Of a stretch of 57,007 nucleotides of DNA, positions 18,908-29,141 are shown in pieces. The translations under genes and the position numbers were made by a program. How positions within the stretch are numbered: the first letter of the stretch is position 1; the number at the start of each line of letters is the position of its first letter. The notes beneath the pieces are model-generated. The model saw only the letters and a list, made by a program, of their open reading frames with translations, was not told the origin of the DNA and made no database searches. The DNA comes from Leptolyngbyaceae cyanobacterium RU_5_1. GTDB taxonomy: Bacteria > Cyanobacteriota > Cyanobacteriia > Leptolyngbyales > Leptolyngbyaceae. The stretch lies in assembly GCA_012034055.1 (NCBI GenBank), contig JAAUSG010000009.1:1-57007 (forward strand). Direction: 5' to 3'.

Positions 18908-19328
18908 CTAAGACTCCTCCGTTGTCTCGCGCGTGATGAACTTTGTTTTGATCGGCAATTTGTACTGTGCCAGGCGCATTGCCTCGCGAGCGGTTGCTTC
19001 TGGAACTCCGGTAATTTCAAACAGGATGCGCCCAGGTTTGACGACTGCCACCCAATTCGGGTTGCCCCTTACCGGAACCCATCCGAGTTTCTGCAGCACG
19101 CATGGTGACGGGCTTATCGGGGAAGATGCGAATCCAGATCTTTCCGCCCCGACGAATGTAGCGAGTCATCGCACGACGGCTGGCTTCAATTTGACGGGAA
19201 GTGATCCAGCAAGGCTCCAGTGCTTGCAGTCCATATTCGCCAAAGTTGAGCGCGCTCCCACGAGTTGCCAGACCCTTCATCCGTCCGCGCTGCTGTTTAC
19301 GAAACTTTGTCCTTCTTGGGCTTAACAT
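18908..19328 (-). CDS. rplP: 50S ribosomal protein L16, one frame lesion in this sequence
   Basis: L16 organises the A-site region of the large subunit. [19 protein letters not shown] through [16 protein letters not shown] is in one frame. [20 protein letters not shown] through the C terminus is in another. The junction is at about 19054-19068. Most relatives read GKGxPEFWVAVV here, so loss of two bases (giving 140 residues) fits better than one inserted G. Both halves are well conserved and the gene is essential, so a consensus error is likely. Confidence 0.86.
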
Positions 19329-19353
19329 GTCCGTTCACCTTAGTTCTGAATTC

Positions 19354-19396
19354 TGAGTTTTGAGTTTTGAGTTGAAGCAATTCAAAATTCAAAACT
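19354..19396. repeat. TGAGTTT heptads and hairpin in the rpsC-rplP spacer
   Basis: TGAGTTT-TGAGTTT-TGAGTTG is followed by TTCAAAATTCAAAACT, which pairs with the AGTTTTGAGTTTTGAG strand apart from two mismatches. The result is an A/T-rich hairpin in the 86-base spacer. Confidence 0.65.
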
Positions 19397-19414
19397 TGTA
19401 ACTCATCATTTTGA

Positions 19415-20163
19415 TTACCCTTCATTAGAGCGGTCTTCAAACTGTTGACGACGGCGCTGCTGACGACGACGAGGTTGGTTCGTGTTGGTTGGCTGCTGCA
19501 CTTCCTGTCCAGGGATGATTTCACCCTTGAATACCCAAACTTTGATACCAAGCGTTCCGTAGATGGTGCTAGCGGTGCAATAGGCGTAGTCGATGTCGGC
19601 CCGCAGTGTATGCAATGGAACTCTGCCTTCGCGAGTCCATTCTGGACGGGCGATTTCTGCGCCATTGAGACGGCCGCTCACCTGAATTTTGATCCCCTCA
19701 ACACCCGCTTTTTGAGCGCGTTGAATCGCTTGCCGAACGACTCGCCGGAAGGAAACCCGCCGCTCTAGCTGTTGGGCAATGTATTCAGCGATCAGGGCAG
19801 CCTCGGCATCGACGCGAGTCACTTCAACGACGTTAATGCGAACCTGGCGATCGCCCCGCCCAAAACCTTCTGCAACCCAGTCCGCAGTTCTTCAATCCCC
19901 TGTCCGCCTCGACCTACTACAACACCCGGTCGAGCGGTGTGAACTTCCAGATCGATCTGATCGGCTTTTCGCTCAACTCGAATTTGAGAAATGCCAGGAC
20001 TTTCAAGCCCCTTAAGCTTCAAAGGATTCTTCTGAAAGAAATGACGGATTTTGTAGTCTTCCTGAAGCAATTCCGGGTAGCGATTGGTGTCAGCAAACCA
20101 GCGCGAACGGTGCTCTTGGGTAATGCCTAAGCGTAGACCAGTTGGATGAATCTTCTGTCCCAC
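19415..20163 (-). CDS. rpsC: 30S ribosomal protein S3, one single-base lesion in this sequence
   Basis: S3 lines the mRNA entry channel. [20 protein letters not shown] through the KH-domain segment [15 protein letters not shown] is in one frame. [20 protein letters not shown] through the C terminus is in another. The junction is at about 19853-19861 within a G/C run on the coding strand (TTGGGCGGGGCGATCGCC). One restored base yields 249 residues. A basic Gln/Arg-rich tail ([12 protein letters not shown]) is present. Confidence 0.88.
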
Positions 20164-20204
20164 AGGATGCGTCCTCGTACAAACTCAACAGAGTAAAAAC
20201 TGAA

Positions 20205-20567
20205 TTAATCGTCTCCGGCACCCGGAGCAACGGCGATGGTAATGTGGCAAGTCGGTTTGCGAATTTGGTAGGCACGACCTTGCGCACGGGGTCTGAACCG
20301 CTTGAGAGACGGTCCTTGATCGGCATAGGCTGTGGAAATCACCAGATCTGCTCGGTTGAATCCCTCATTGTGCTCAGCATTTGCAGCAGCAGAGCGCAAC
20401 ACCTTCAAGACTGGCTCACAAGCCCGATAGGGCATAAATTCTAGGATAATCAGCGCTTCCCGATAAGAACGCCCCCGAATTTGATCAAGGACACGACGGA
20501 CCTTGCGAGGAGACATCCGAATGTAGCGGGCGATCGCTTTTACTTCAGTTGAGGTATCAATAGCCAT
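20205..20567 (-). CDS. rplV: 50S ribosomal protein L22
   Basis: A 120-residue exit-tunnel protein. [22 protein letters not shown] and the beta-hairpin end [21 protein letters not shown] are diagnostic. It follows rpsS by 74 bases and is preceded by a GGAGAAATT ribosome binding site. Confidence 0.97.
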   Translation of the reverse strand: MAIDTSTEVKAIARYIRMSPRKVRRVLDQIRGRSYREALIILEFMPYRACEPVLKVLRSAAANAEHNEGFNRADLVISTAYADQGPSLKRFRPRAQGRAYQIRKPTCHITIAVAPGAGDD

Positions 20568-20608
20568 AATTTCTCCTTCAAAGATTCTGGAACTAGCCGT
20601 CTTAGCTC

Positions 20609-20640
20609 AATCCAAAATCTAAAATCGCCAATCCAAAATT
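20609..20640. repeat. AATCYAA heptad repeat in the rpsS-rplV spacer
   Basis: AATCCAA-AATCTAA-AATCGCC-AATCCAA-AATT is in strict period 7. It belongs to the same family as the repeats at 4348, 47264 and 50224, here inside the ribosomal operon. Confidence 0.75.
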
Positions 20641-20641
20641 C

Positions 20642-20920
20642 CTATCGACGAGCCTTCTTATCACTACCTGCATGTCCTCGGAAAGTCCGAGTGGGAGCAA
20701 ACTCACCCAGTTTATGACCAACCATTTGCTCAGTGATATAAACTGGAACATGTGTTTTACCGTTATGCACCGCGATCGTCAGACCAATCATCTGGGGCAA
20801 GATTGTAGAAGCGCGCGACCACGTCTTAATCACCTGGTTATCGCCTCTAGCTCTCAGCGCTTCGACCTTGCGCATCAAATGATCTGCAACAAACGGACCT
20901 TTTTTAAGTGAGCGAGACAT
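20642..20920 (-). CDS. rpsS: 30S ribosomal protein S19
   Basis: A 92-residue head protein of the small subunit. [20 protein letters not shown] and the C-terminal [23 protein letters not shown] are diagnostic. The stop lies two bases from the AATCYAA heptad repeat. Confidence 0.98.
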   Translation of the reverse strand: MSRSLKKGPFVADHLMRKVEALRARGDNQVIKTWSRASTILPQMIGLTIAVHNGKTHVPVYITEQMVGHKLGEFAPTRTFRGHAGSDKKARR

Positions 20921-20953
20921 CTTTTTCTTTACTCCCTTATCACCTATATCGAC

Positions 20954-21817
20954 CTACGAATCCCGACCGCCTCTACCACGTTTAGAAGACTTGCGACGAC
21001 GACGCACAATCAAAGAATTACTGAGTTTCCGCTTTTTACGAGTCTTGTATCCCAACGCAGGCTTACCCCAGGGAGTAACCGGTCCAGAACGACCGATGGG
21101 TGCTCGACCTTCCCCTCCTCCGTGTGGGTGATCAACTGGGTTCATCACACTTCCTCGAACTTCTGGGCGGCGTCCCAAATGGCGCTTACGTCCTGCCTTA
21201 CCCAGACTGGCGTTACGAGCCTCCACATTCCCAACCTGACCGATCGTGGCATAGCATTCGCGACGAATCAGTCGAACCTCGCCGGAAGGTAACTTGAGCG
21301 TTACGAAGCTTCCTTCCTTAGCCGCTACTTGAGCACTCGTACCAGCAGCCCGAACAATCTGCCCACCTCGACCCGGCGTCAATTCAACGTTATGGACGAC
21401 TGTACCCAATGGGATATTGCCAAGTGGCAGAGCATTCCCAATCTCGATCGGTGCAGTGGGTCCAGAAACAATCGTCGTGCCTACCGCCAAATTTGCGGGA
21501 TGAATGATGTACCGCTTCTCACCATCTTCATAGTGGAGCAGAGCAATCCGAGCGTTGCGATTGGGATCGTACTCAATCGTCGCCACCGTTGCTGGAATGT
21601 TGTGCTTGTTTCGCCGGAAATCAATGATTCGGTATAAGCGTTTGTGTCCACCTCCACGATGGCGACAAGTAATTACACCCCGGTTGTTGCGCCCTTTTGA
21701 TCGATGATTGGATTTCGTCAACGACTTCTCAGGCTTACTGCGGGTAATTTCCGCAAAGTCCGAGATACTGCGTTCACGAGTACCAGGGGTGTATGGTCGA
21801 TAAATACGAATGCCCAT
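20954..21817 (-). CDS. rplB: 50S ribosomal protein L2
   Basis: A 287-residue protein essential for subunit association and peptidyl transfer. [21 protein letters not shown] opens the protein, and the invariant loop [22 protein letters not shown] carries the key histidine. It lies 37 bases after rplW. Confidence 0.98.
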   Translation of the reverse strand: MGIRIYRPYTPGTRERSISDFAEITRSKPEKSLTKSNHRSKGRNNRGVITCRHRGGGHKRLYRIIDFRRNKHNIPATVATIEYDPNRNARIALLHYEDGEKRYIIHPANLAVGTTIVSGPTAPIEIGNALPLGNIPLGTVVHNVELTPGRGGQIVRAAGTSAQVAAKEGSFVTLKLPSGEVRLIRRECYATIGQVGNVEARNASLGKAGRKRHLGRRPEVRGSVMNPVDHPHGGGEGRAPIGRSGPVTPWGKPALGYKTRKKRKLSNSLIVRRRRKSSKRGRGGRDS

Positions 21818-21854
21818 AACTTACTCTCTCGAATACCTTGCCAAATTAGAGGCT

Positions 21855-22157
21855 TTAGACCTCTGGGAACAGCGTGATGGAATCACCCAGCGCGAGTGTC
21901 ACGATCGCCCGCTTATACAGAGCACGATGACCAACGAACTTACCAACCCGACGCTGCTTACGGGGTGGATTGATCGTACTAATGCCAACAACTTTGACAT
22001 CAAACAGCGTTTCGATCGCGGCCTTAATTTCCGGCTTAGTTGCCTTCGGAGCCACTTCAAAGGTGTATTGATTCTGCTCCAGCAACAACGTTGCCTTCTC
22101 ATTCACGATCGGACGACGAACCAGGTCTATCAGTTGACGAGGACTAAACTCAGTCAC
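21855..22157 (-). CDS. rplW: 50S ribosomal protein L23
   Basis: A 100-residue exit-site protein, the docking point for trigger factor and [25 protein letters not shown] and [20 protein letters not shown] are typical. Its start overlaps the end of rplD by eight bases, implying coupling. Confidence 0.97.
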   Translation of the reverse strand: MTEFSPRQLIDLVRRPIVNEKATLLLEQNQYTFEVAPKATKPEIKAAIETLFDVKVVGISTINPPRKQRRVGKFVGHRALYKRAIVTLALGDSITLFPEV

Positions 22158-22782
22158 TGTACACCTCCTGTACCTTTGCTAGAGCGGACACTGTCGCCAC
22201 AATATGATCAGCCGCTAGTAAGTCAAAAACATTTAAGTTATCGGCTGATATCATGCGCAGGTTTTCGATGTTACGAGCAGAGAGATAAACCGTTTCATTA
22301 CGCTCTGCGACAACCAACAATACCTTAGACTCAGGTTCTACACCCCAGCCTTTTAGAGCATTGACCAAATCCTTAGTTTTAGGACGCGGCAGCTTTTCAG
22401 CAAAATCTTGCACCACAACCAGGTTGTCCACCCGACCTTGAAGAGCAGTTCGGAGCGCTAGACGACGCTCCTTTCGATTCATTTTGAGGGAGTAATCTCT
22501 GGGCTTGGGTCCAAAGATGACACCTCCTCCTCGCCATAGAGGAGAACGGTTAGAACCTGCACGCGCACGACCCGTTCCCTTCTGCCGCCAAGGCTTTCGT
22601 CCACCTCCGCTGACTTCTGAGCGAGTCTTCGTTGACGCTGTTCCCTGGCGGGCATTTGCCATTTGACGCACCAACGCTCGATGAACGATGTGAGCAGCAC
22701 TGGCTTCGTTGGCAACCTTCAAGTCTAATGAAGCATTGCCAACCTCATTTCCATCCCAATCTTTAACCGCACAATCAACCAT
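22150..22782 (-). CDS. rplD: 50S ribosomal protein L4
   Basis: A 210-residue tunnel protein; in Escherichia coli L4 also autoregulates the S10 operon. I start it at [15 protein letters not shown], preceded by AGGACAAGG. An in-frame codon 60 bases earlier adds [10 protein letters not shown] and is not conserved. The extended loop [24 protein letters not shown] is intact. Confidence 0.96.
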   Translation of the reverse strand: MVDCAVKDWDGNEVGNASLDLKVANEASAAHIVHRALVRQMANARQGTASTKTRSEVSGGGRKPWRQKGTGRARAGSNRSPLWRGGGVIFGPKPRDYSLKMNRKERRLALRTALQGRVDNLVVVQDFAEKLPRPKTKDLVNALKGWGVEPESKVLLVVAERNETVYLSARNIENLRMISADNLNVFDLLAADHIVATVSALAKVQEVYSD

Positions 22783-22866
22783 ACTCGCTAACCTTGTCCT
22801 ATCTCTCGAAGGCTCCAGGTGCTGGGTATCGGGAACGGGCAACGTCCCAAATACCTCACAATCCCA

Positions 22867-23504
22867 CTACTTCCGTCCCACAATCTTGGCTGGAACAACA
22901 TTGACCAATGCACCAGGCTTACCCGGAACTGCGCCCTGAATGAGCAGCAGGTTCCGCTCGGTGTCGACCCGAATCACAGTCAACTTGCGAATTGTCACCT
23001 GACTACCTCCCAGGCGACCTGCCATTTTTTGCCAGGATACACGCGGCCGGGAGTAGTCCCCGCACCTGTGGAACCGGGCAGACGATGGTTCTTAGAACCA
23101 TGTGCCATTGGTCCGCGTTTGAAGTTGTGACGCTTCTGGTAACCCGCAAATCCACGACCGATGCTGGTGCCAACGACATCGACCGACTGACCAGGCGAAA
23201 ACCGCTCAACCGTAATCTGCTGACCCAGCTCAAACTCACCGGAGTTGTCTAGGCGATACTCGTGCAGATGACGAACCGGAACGCAATTGGACTTTGCAAG
23301 GTGACCCAATTCAGGCTTATTCAGCGCTTTCTGGGATACCTCTTTAAAGCCAACCTGGATGGCAGAGTAACCATCGGTTTGTGCTGTTTTAACTTGTGTG
23401 ATGGTGCAAGGCCCGGCCTGAATAACAGTAACCGGAATGGCTTTGCCCGCTTCGTCAAATACTTGGGTCATGCCAAGCTTAGTGCCGAGAATACCGACAA
23501 ACAC
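22867..23504 (-). CDS. rplC: 50S ribosomal protein L3, one single-base lesion in this sequence (GTG start)
   Basis: L3 is an early-assembly protein and the first gene of this superoperon. The GTG start gives (M)[15 protein letters not shown], and [30 protein letters not shown] follows in frame. One T is then missing from a T-run at 23025-23030 (plus strand). The conserved tail [21 protein letters not shown] through PAKIVGRK continues in the next frame to a stop at 22867-22869. Restoring one base gives 212 residues, the normal length. Confidence 0.88.
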
Positions 23505-23938
23505 GGTGACTGACTCCCTTTTTACACACTTCTAAATCAACAGACGTACAGCTCTGCGACTGAGTTGCCTGCCGACGTTGACCCTATTACTTAAAATGGG
23601 CACAAAACACTACGGACTGAGCGATCGCTCACGCCCAACCAGTGAATCGAAAACCCCTAAGCTACACTCCAGATCTCAGGTCTTCTGGATGAAGGGCGAA
23701 ATAAAATTGCTCAAAGCAAAATCTTACTTGAAGGACTTGAGCAGCAAGCTACTCAGTATCCTCGTCGCAGGAATAAACTAATCTGATAAAAAGCTCGAAC
23801 AGTCTTTCGACTGAAGGAAACCTGCGACAAAAATGAGCAACAGCTACTTAGTGTAGAACAAATACTTAATGAGTGTCTAGTAATTTAGCAAAGTTTTTTT
23901 GACGCCGATTGAAAGCGCTTAAAGAGTCACATGCATGA
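23505..23938. other. Noncoding spacer upstream of the ribosomal superoperon
   Basis: This spacer of about 430 bases must contain the promoter of the rplC-led operon (minus strand), because nth is transcribed toward it. I see no convincing -35/-10 pair and no gene. It contains a HIP1 site (23621-23628) and an inverted repeat GTCGCAGG/CCTGCGAC (23764-23771 and 23821-23828) that could form a leader structure or terminate nth. Confidence 0.5.
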
Positions 23939-24607
23939 TTACCGATGATGTTCTACGCCTACCTGCTGGCACATTTCTAGGACTGGACAGGTGGAACAGT
24001 GAGGGAGCTGACCCATGCAAATGTGTTTGCCAAACGGAACCAGCAGTCGATTAATTTCAATCCAGTATGACCGTGGAAGTTTTGACTCTAGAGCCGTGAT
24101 GGTTTTCTCTGGGGTTCGGGTTAGAACATATCCCCAGCGGTTTGTAACCCGATGCACATGAGTATCTACGCTAACGTAAGGCTGATGGCAAGCAACGCCG
24201 AGCGCGAGGGATGCGCATTTGGGTCCAACGCCTTTAAAGGACAGCATGATGTTGGCATCGCAAGGCACCACACCATCGTGCTCTGCAACAACTTGACGGG
24301 CGATCGCGTGAATCTGCTTGGCTTTGCGATCGGCATAGGTGCTCTCGCGAATCAGTTCCTCGATTTCATGCGGTGACAGGTGACTCATTTCAGCCGCAGT
24401 TCGAGCGTGGGCAAATAGGCGGCGAGAAACCGGCAAACTTACTTCGTCATAGGTACGAATTGAGATGATGCAAGCAATCAATTGCTGGAAAGGGGAATCA
24501 AATCCCTCATCTGCCAGGGCAAACATCGCGGCTTTGGGAAACGGACGCACCGCTTCGCGAATCCGATCAAGAACAAGGTCAACGTTAAAGGGCTGCTTTG
24601 AGTTCAT
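23939..24607 (-). CDS. nth: Endonuclease III
   Basis: A base-excision repair glycosylase/AP lyase for oxidised pyrimidines. The 222-residue protein has the helix-hairpin-helix FKGVGPKCASLAL with catalytic Lys130, then SVDTHVHRVTNRWG with Asp148. The [4Fe-4S] ligands Cys197, Cys204, Cys207 and Cys213 have the canonical C-x6-C-x2-C-x5-C spacing. It is divergent from ndhN with a 93-base intergenic region. Confidence 0.95.
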   Translation of the reverse strand: MNSKQPFNVDLVLDRIREAVRPFPKAAMFALADEGFDSPFQQLIACIISIRTYDEVSLPVSRRLFAHARTAAEMSHLSPHEIEELIRESTYADRKAKQIHAIARQVVAEHDGVVPCDANIMLSFKGVGPKCASLALGVACHQPYVSVDTHVHRVTNRWGYVLTRTPEKTITALESKLPRSYWIEINRLLVPFGKHICMGQLPHCSTCPVLEMCQQVGVEHHR

Positions 24608-24700
24608 TATGGGGTGGGAAACCAGGCGAAAATGATGACGAACTATTAAATAGTTCTGTAAGATTGAGCAGGATAGTTACCTTGGGCTGGGAGATACCTC

Positions 24701-25177
24701 ATGGCATTGCTTACTACTGGCAAGCGGTTGATTCGAGACTTAGAGACGCATGGAGCATTGGGTCTATATGTTCCGCTTGAGGGTGGGTTTGAGGGCCGCT
24801 ATCGACGGCGAATTCGTGCAACGGGTTATACGTCCTTGTCTATCACAGCACGCGGCTTGGGTGATCTAGCCGCTTATCTTACAGATGTGCATGGAGTTCG
24901 TCCTCCTCATTTAGGCAAGAAAAGCACAAGCTCTGGAGCAGCGGTGGGCTACCGTTACTATGTTCCACCGATTGTGAGCTACCAGGTAGAGCAGCTTCCA
25001 CCCAATTCCAAAGGATTGCTGCTGTGGGTGATAGAAGGAAATATTTTGTCAAATCAAGAAATTGAATTCCTAACCTCACTACCCAGTGTTGAGCCGCGTG
25101 TGAAGGTTGCGGTGGAGTTGGGGGGCGATCGCTACTTCCGCTGGCTTCCCCTCAAGCAAGCATTACTATCGGCGTAA
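24701..25177 (+). CDS. ndhN: NAD(P)H-quinone oxidoreductase subunit N
   Basis: A 158-residue peripheral-arm subunit of the cyanobacterial/plastid NDH-1 complex, which carries out cyclic electron flow and respiration at the thylakoid. The sequence MALLTTGKRLIRDLETHGAL, then PLEGGFEGRYRRRIRATGYT and VHGVRPPHLGKK, is unmistakable for NdhN, which occurs only in oxygenic phototrophs. ldpA follows 68 bases downstream on the same strand. Confidence 0.95.
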   Translation: MALLTTGKRLIRDLETHGALGLYVPLEGGFEGRYRRRIRATGYTSLSITARGLGDLAAYLTDVHGVRPPHLGKKSTSSGAAVGYRYYVPPIVSYQVEQLPPNSKGLLLWVIEGNILSNQEIEFLTSLPSVEPRVKVAVELGGDRYFRWLPLKQALLSA

Positions 25178-25245
25178 TAGAAACCCCAAATAAATAATCT
25201 TAGATTCAATCTCCAATTTTCCGTATAGGGCAGTAGGATGTAAGG

Positions 25246-26493
25246 GTGATTGATCAAGACTACCCTTTGCGATCTCTAAGGGAGGGTCATTGGTTCAAGC
25301 TTATCTGCGGAGCCAGCTTTCAACACCTCCCTGCTGTTCGGAATCTAGCATTGGCCTATACCCTAGCTGGAGCAGATTGTGTTGATGTCGCGGCTGACCC
25401 GGCAGTAATTCTTGCAGCCAAAGAAGCTTTTCAGGTTGCGCTTGCCATTAGCAGAAGTCAGTGTGTTAGAGAACCTGGGGTTTTCAAGAAGCCGCTGTTG
25501 ATGGTCAGCTTGAATGATGGTGAAGATCCACACTTCCGTAAGGCAGAGTTTCCGGTAGCCAACTGCCCTCCTGAGTGCGATCGCCCCTGCGAAGCGATTT
25601 GTCCAGCGAACGCTATCGTATTCCAACCAACATCAGTTGCGACAAAAAATTCATTATCAGGTTCAAAATCAACCCAAAAACATTCGCTCTCTGGAGTGGT
25701 TGCTGATCGCTGCTACGGCTGTGGTCGTTGTATGCCAATCTGTCCCATTCAACACATTTCCACTCGGTCCTACGTTTCAACACCCCAGGCGATCGCGCCC
25801 CTGATTCTGCAAGCTGGCGTTGATGCGATTGAGATTCATACCCAAGTGGGACGGTTGGAAGACTTCCGACGACTTTGGGCTGCGATCGCGCCCTGGGCCG
25901 ATCAACTCAAGCTGATTGCGATTAGCTGCCCAGATGGAAACGAGCTAATTGACTATCTTTGGGCGCTCTATGACACGATTTCTCCCATAAGTTGCCCACT
26001 TATTTGGCAGACGGACGGGCGTCCAATGAGTGGTGACATTGGTATTGGAGCAACTAGAGCCGCCGTCAAGCTGGGACAGAAAGTGCTGACATCTGGGCTA
26101 CCGGGCTATGTGCAAGTTGCTGGTGGCACCAATCAATATACGGTTCCTAAACTTCGCTCTTTAGGACTGCTCAAACCAGATATCAGTGGGCAGCCCATCG
26201 CTCATTTTCAATCATCAACACCGTCGCATAGGGTAGTGGCTGATTCTGCCTTCCCGTTTATAGCCGGTGTCGCTTATGGCAGTTATGCTCGTAGCTTGCT
26301 TTCACCCATGCTGGAACAGTTGGAAATGATGGAGGTTCAAGACGACATGATGACTACTCTGCTTTGGCAAGCTGTAAATCTTGCCCATTCTCTTGTTTCT
26401 CAACTTAAGCCAACAGACGCTACCCAACCTCTCTCCAATCCACCTAAACCATTGATACTTTCTAGCAACCCCAGCAACTCCCACAATCCCTAA
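25246..26493 (+). CDS. ldpA: Light-dependent period protein LdpA (iron-sulfur circadian input)
   Basis: LdpA relays redox/light state to the Kai clock in Synechococcus. This 415-residue homologue keeps two cysteine clusters for Fe-S centres: CPPECDRPCEAICP (about residues 105-120) and CYGCGRCMPICP (about 156-168). They are followed by a TIM-barrel-like region with the GGTNQYTVPKLRSLGL segment. The start is a GTG behind AGGATGTAAGG. The last ~40 residues are Ser/Pro/Asn-rich and look disordered. Its position between ndhN and ycf45 supports the call. Confidence 0.9.
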   Translation: MIDQDYPLRSLREGHWFKLICGASFQHLPAVRNLALAYTLAGADCVDVAADPAVILAAKEAFQVALAISRSQCVREPGVFKKPLLMVSLNDGEDPHFRKAEFPVANCPPECDRPCEAICPANAIVFQPTSVATKNSLSGSKSTQKHSLSGVVADRCYGCGRCMPICPIQHISTRSYVSTPQAIAPLILQAGVDAIEIHTQVGRLEDFRRLWAAIAPWADQLKLIAISCPDGNELIDYLWALYDTISPISCPLIWQTDGRPMSGDIGIGATRAAVKLGQKVLTSGLPGYVQVAGGTNQYTVPKLRSLGLLKPDISGQPIAHFQSSTPSHRVVADSAFPFIAGVAYGSYARSLLSPMLEQLEMMEVQDDMMTTLLWQAVNLAHSLVSQLKPTDATQPLSNPPKPLILSSNPSNSHNP

Positions 26494-26533
26494 GATTTCC
26501 CGATAGTTTTAGCCCAACTTTTGCGCGAATCTA

Positions 26534-28551
26534 ATGGTAAGCCATAGCGGTACACACTCCTCCAATCAACAACCCCACGCTCAACGACCAGAGCATCTCT
26601 CCAATTTGCCAAGTAGCAATTTAAACAATTTAGTTTCTACAGACTCTTCTTCCCACGCTGTATCCATCGGAATTGGCAACATAGCATCGGCTGATATGCA
26701 AATTACAGACGATTTGGACAAGTTGTTGGATATTCTGCCAGCCCCTATCCGACTTCAACTGAGGCAACATCCACAACGCGACACACTGGTTGAAGTCGTC
26801 ATGGATTTGGGTCGCCGTCCAGAGGCGCGATTTCCCAGACAGGCAGAGTATTTGTCTGATACTCCCGTAACTCAGGCAGATATCAATGACTGTATCGATA
26901 GAGTCGGAGATTTTGGTGGAGACAATCGAGCAGGTATTGAACAAACGCTGCATCGAATTAGTGCAATTCGCAATCGCCGGGGAGAGATCATTGGTTTAAC
27001 CTGCCGGGTGGGTCGTGCTGTTTTCGGTACGATTGGCATGATTCGCGATTTGGTTGAGAGCGGTCAGTCGATCTTGATGCTGGGCCGCCCTGGCGTGGGT
27101 AAGACCACCGCTTTGCGGGAAATTGCGCGAGTCCTAGCCGACGAGCTGGAAAACGGGTTGTCATTATCGATACTTCTAACGAGATCGCTGGCGATGGCGA
27201 CGTTCCTCATCCAGCAATTGGTCGTGCTCGCCGAATGCAAGTTGCTCGACCCGAACTACAGCACCAGGTCATGATTGAGGCAGTGGAAAATCACATGCCT
27301 GAAGTAATTGTGATTGATGAAATTGGGACTGAGTTGGAGGCTCTCGCTGCCCGGACGATCGCCGAACGTGGAGTGCAATTGGTTGGTACTGCACACGGTA
27401 ATCAGCTAGAGAATCTAATCAAAAATCCGACGCTGTCTGATTTGATCGGGGGTATCCAATCGGTGACCCTGGGCGATGATGAGGCTAGACGGCGCGGCAG
27501 TCAAAAGAGCGTCCTGGAACGTAAGGCTCCACCCACATTTGACATTGCGGTTGAGATGTTGGAACGGCAGCGGTGGGTTATACATGAGCATGTCGCTGAA
27601 ACAATTGATAGCCTACTACGGGGTCGTCAGCCCAATCCACAGGTGCGGACGGTTAGCGAGACTGGCAAGGTGCTGATCACCCATGAGTTGTCCAGTGCTG
27701 AGCTTGTCCCATCAACTCAGCGGCGATCGCGCGACTTGGTCAGCAACTCTGGTCGTCGCAGTAGCTTCCTGAGCGACAACAGCCCAATTGTGGGACGTTC
27801 TGAATCTTCCAAAGGGAAAGGGTGGCGATCATCTGGGCAAATGCGTCCCCTGACATCTGAAGAATCCTTGCACAATCTTTCTGAACAGCAACAGTTCGAG
27901 CAGTTGTTGAATGAATCGCTTCAGAACGGATTTATTACGGATGAATTTCCACAATCTTCGTTTGGTAATCTTACCCAGCAGCAAGGCGGTTTTGCTGAAG
28001 AACGGCTACGCCAACGTGATGATCAACCTTGTGGTTCAAATGGTGAAGATGTTTTGTACGTCTATCCCTACGCAGTCAGTCGTCATCAGCTAGAGCAGGT
28101 GATTCGTACGCTTAACCTGCCAGTTATCCTGACGAAGGATATGGACAATGCAGACACGATTCTGGCTTTGCGATCGCACATCAAAAACCACTCCAAACTG
28201 CGTCACATCGCTAAAGCGCATCAAGTGCCCATTCACACCATTAAAGCTAGCAGTATTCCTGAAATTGCCCGTGGACTAAGGCGCATGCTGGATGTAGACG
28301 ATCCCACTATGTCTGACGCTGCTAATCTTGATGTACTGATTCGGGGCGGCAATGATGACGAAATTGAAGCCCTTGAAGAAGCTCGGCTTGCTGTTGAGCA
28401 GATTGTGATTCCTAAAGGTCAACCTGTGGAACTCTTGCCCCGATCTGCAGATATCCGCAAGATGCAGCACGAGCTAGTTGAGCATTATCACCTCAAGTCC
28501 CGCAGCTTCGGTGAAGAACCCAATCGTCGATTACGCATCTACCCTGCTTGA
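26534..28551 (+). CDS. ycf45: Ycf45/R3H-domain ATPase, one single-base lesion in this sequence
   Basis: A large P-loop ATPase of the Ycf45 family, distantly related to SpoIIIAA/secretion ATPases. It has an N-terminal module, a Walker A (GRPGVGKTT), a Walker-B-like [13 protein letters not shown] and a C-terminal R3H nucleic-acid-binding motif ([19 protein letters not shown]). At 27150-27153 one A is missing from GAAAAACGGG. The [15 protein letters not shown] segment is therefore in the next frame. Restoring it gives 672 residues. Function in cyanobacteria is not established. It follows ldpA by 40 bases. Confidence 0.88.
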
Positions 28552-28563
28552 GTTCAAGCATCA

Positions 28564-29139
28564 TTAGGTCTGCAACCCTACACTAAAACCTTCAAGGTTC
28601 TGGCGCAGTGATCTAACCGTCTGGGGCAATACGCCAACCAATAGCGCAAAGGCTTCATCAGGTATTTGTTCGACTGTCTCAGAGCCAAAATAATTGTCAA
28701 ACTGATTGAGAATCATTTGTGCTCTCTGGATTGGCACCGGATTATCTGTTAACTGGTAAGTTAGCCGAATCCACTGCCGTCGAATCAGGTAGGCTTTCTG
28801 TCGTTCCTCCTGATTTTCCGGAGGTATCAACGACAGTTCGCCAACTGGAATAACCTGCTGACAATCTACATCAAAAAAGCTACCTACTGCGGATCCGGGT
28901 CCAGCAAACTCAGCATGATAGCGTTTGTAGATAATCAATCCATTTCGCTTCCGACTGTTAACCATTAGCAGTTGACCACTGGTCAAACAGTTCAAGATCG
29001 CTTGAGTATCCTGAAACTCAATCAACTTTTGGTGATGACCTAACATTTCCTCACTCATATCGTTGGAGCAGGTTGTCATCGCGAAAACTGCTAACCCAGT
29101 AGACCTCAGTATACGTTCGCTAATTATCAAGTGGGACAA
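28564..29139 (-). CDS. Conserved-looking protein of unknown function
   Basis: A 191-codon frame opening with TTG. A more likely start is ATG at 29058 (MSEEMLGHHQKLIEFQDTQ, 164 residues), because the first 27 codons have no ribosome binding site. The protein is soluble and mixed alpha/beta, with segments GQLLMVNSRKRNGLIIYKRYH and PDEAFALLVGVLPQTVRSLRQ. No family motif is recognised. It converges with ycf45 (12-base gap) and lies downstream of psbT on the same strand, so it may belong to the psbB transcription unit. Confidence 0.6.
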   Translation of the reverse strand: MSHLIISERILRSTGLAVFAMTTCSNDMSEEMLGHHQKLIEFQDTQAILNCLTSGQLLMVNSRKRNGLIIYKRYHAEFAGPGSAVGSFFDVDCQQVIPVGELSLIPPENQEERQKAYLIRRQWIRLTYQLTDNPVPIQRAQMILNQFDNYFGSETVEQIPDEAFALLVGVLPQTVRSLRQNLEGFSVGLQT

Positions 29140-29141
29140 TG

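Noticed and set aside
9166..23504. Programmed ribosomal frameshifting as the explanation for the split ribosomal protein genes.
   Set aside because: The sites lack a shared slippery heptamer or downstream pseudoknot, differ from gene to gene, and these genes are not known to use frameshifting. Consensus errors explain all of them.
23578..23781. A 67-codon plus-strand frame in the spacer upstream of rplC.
   Set aside because: It overlaps the expected promoter region of the ribosomal operon and begins without a ribosome binding site. The translation resembles no known protein.
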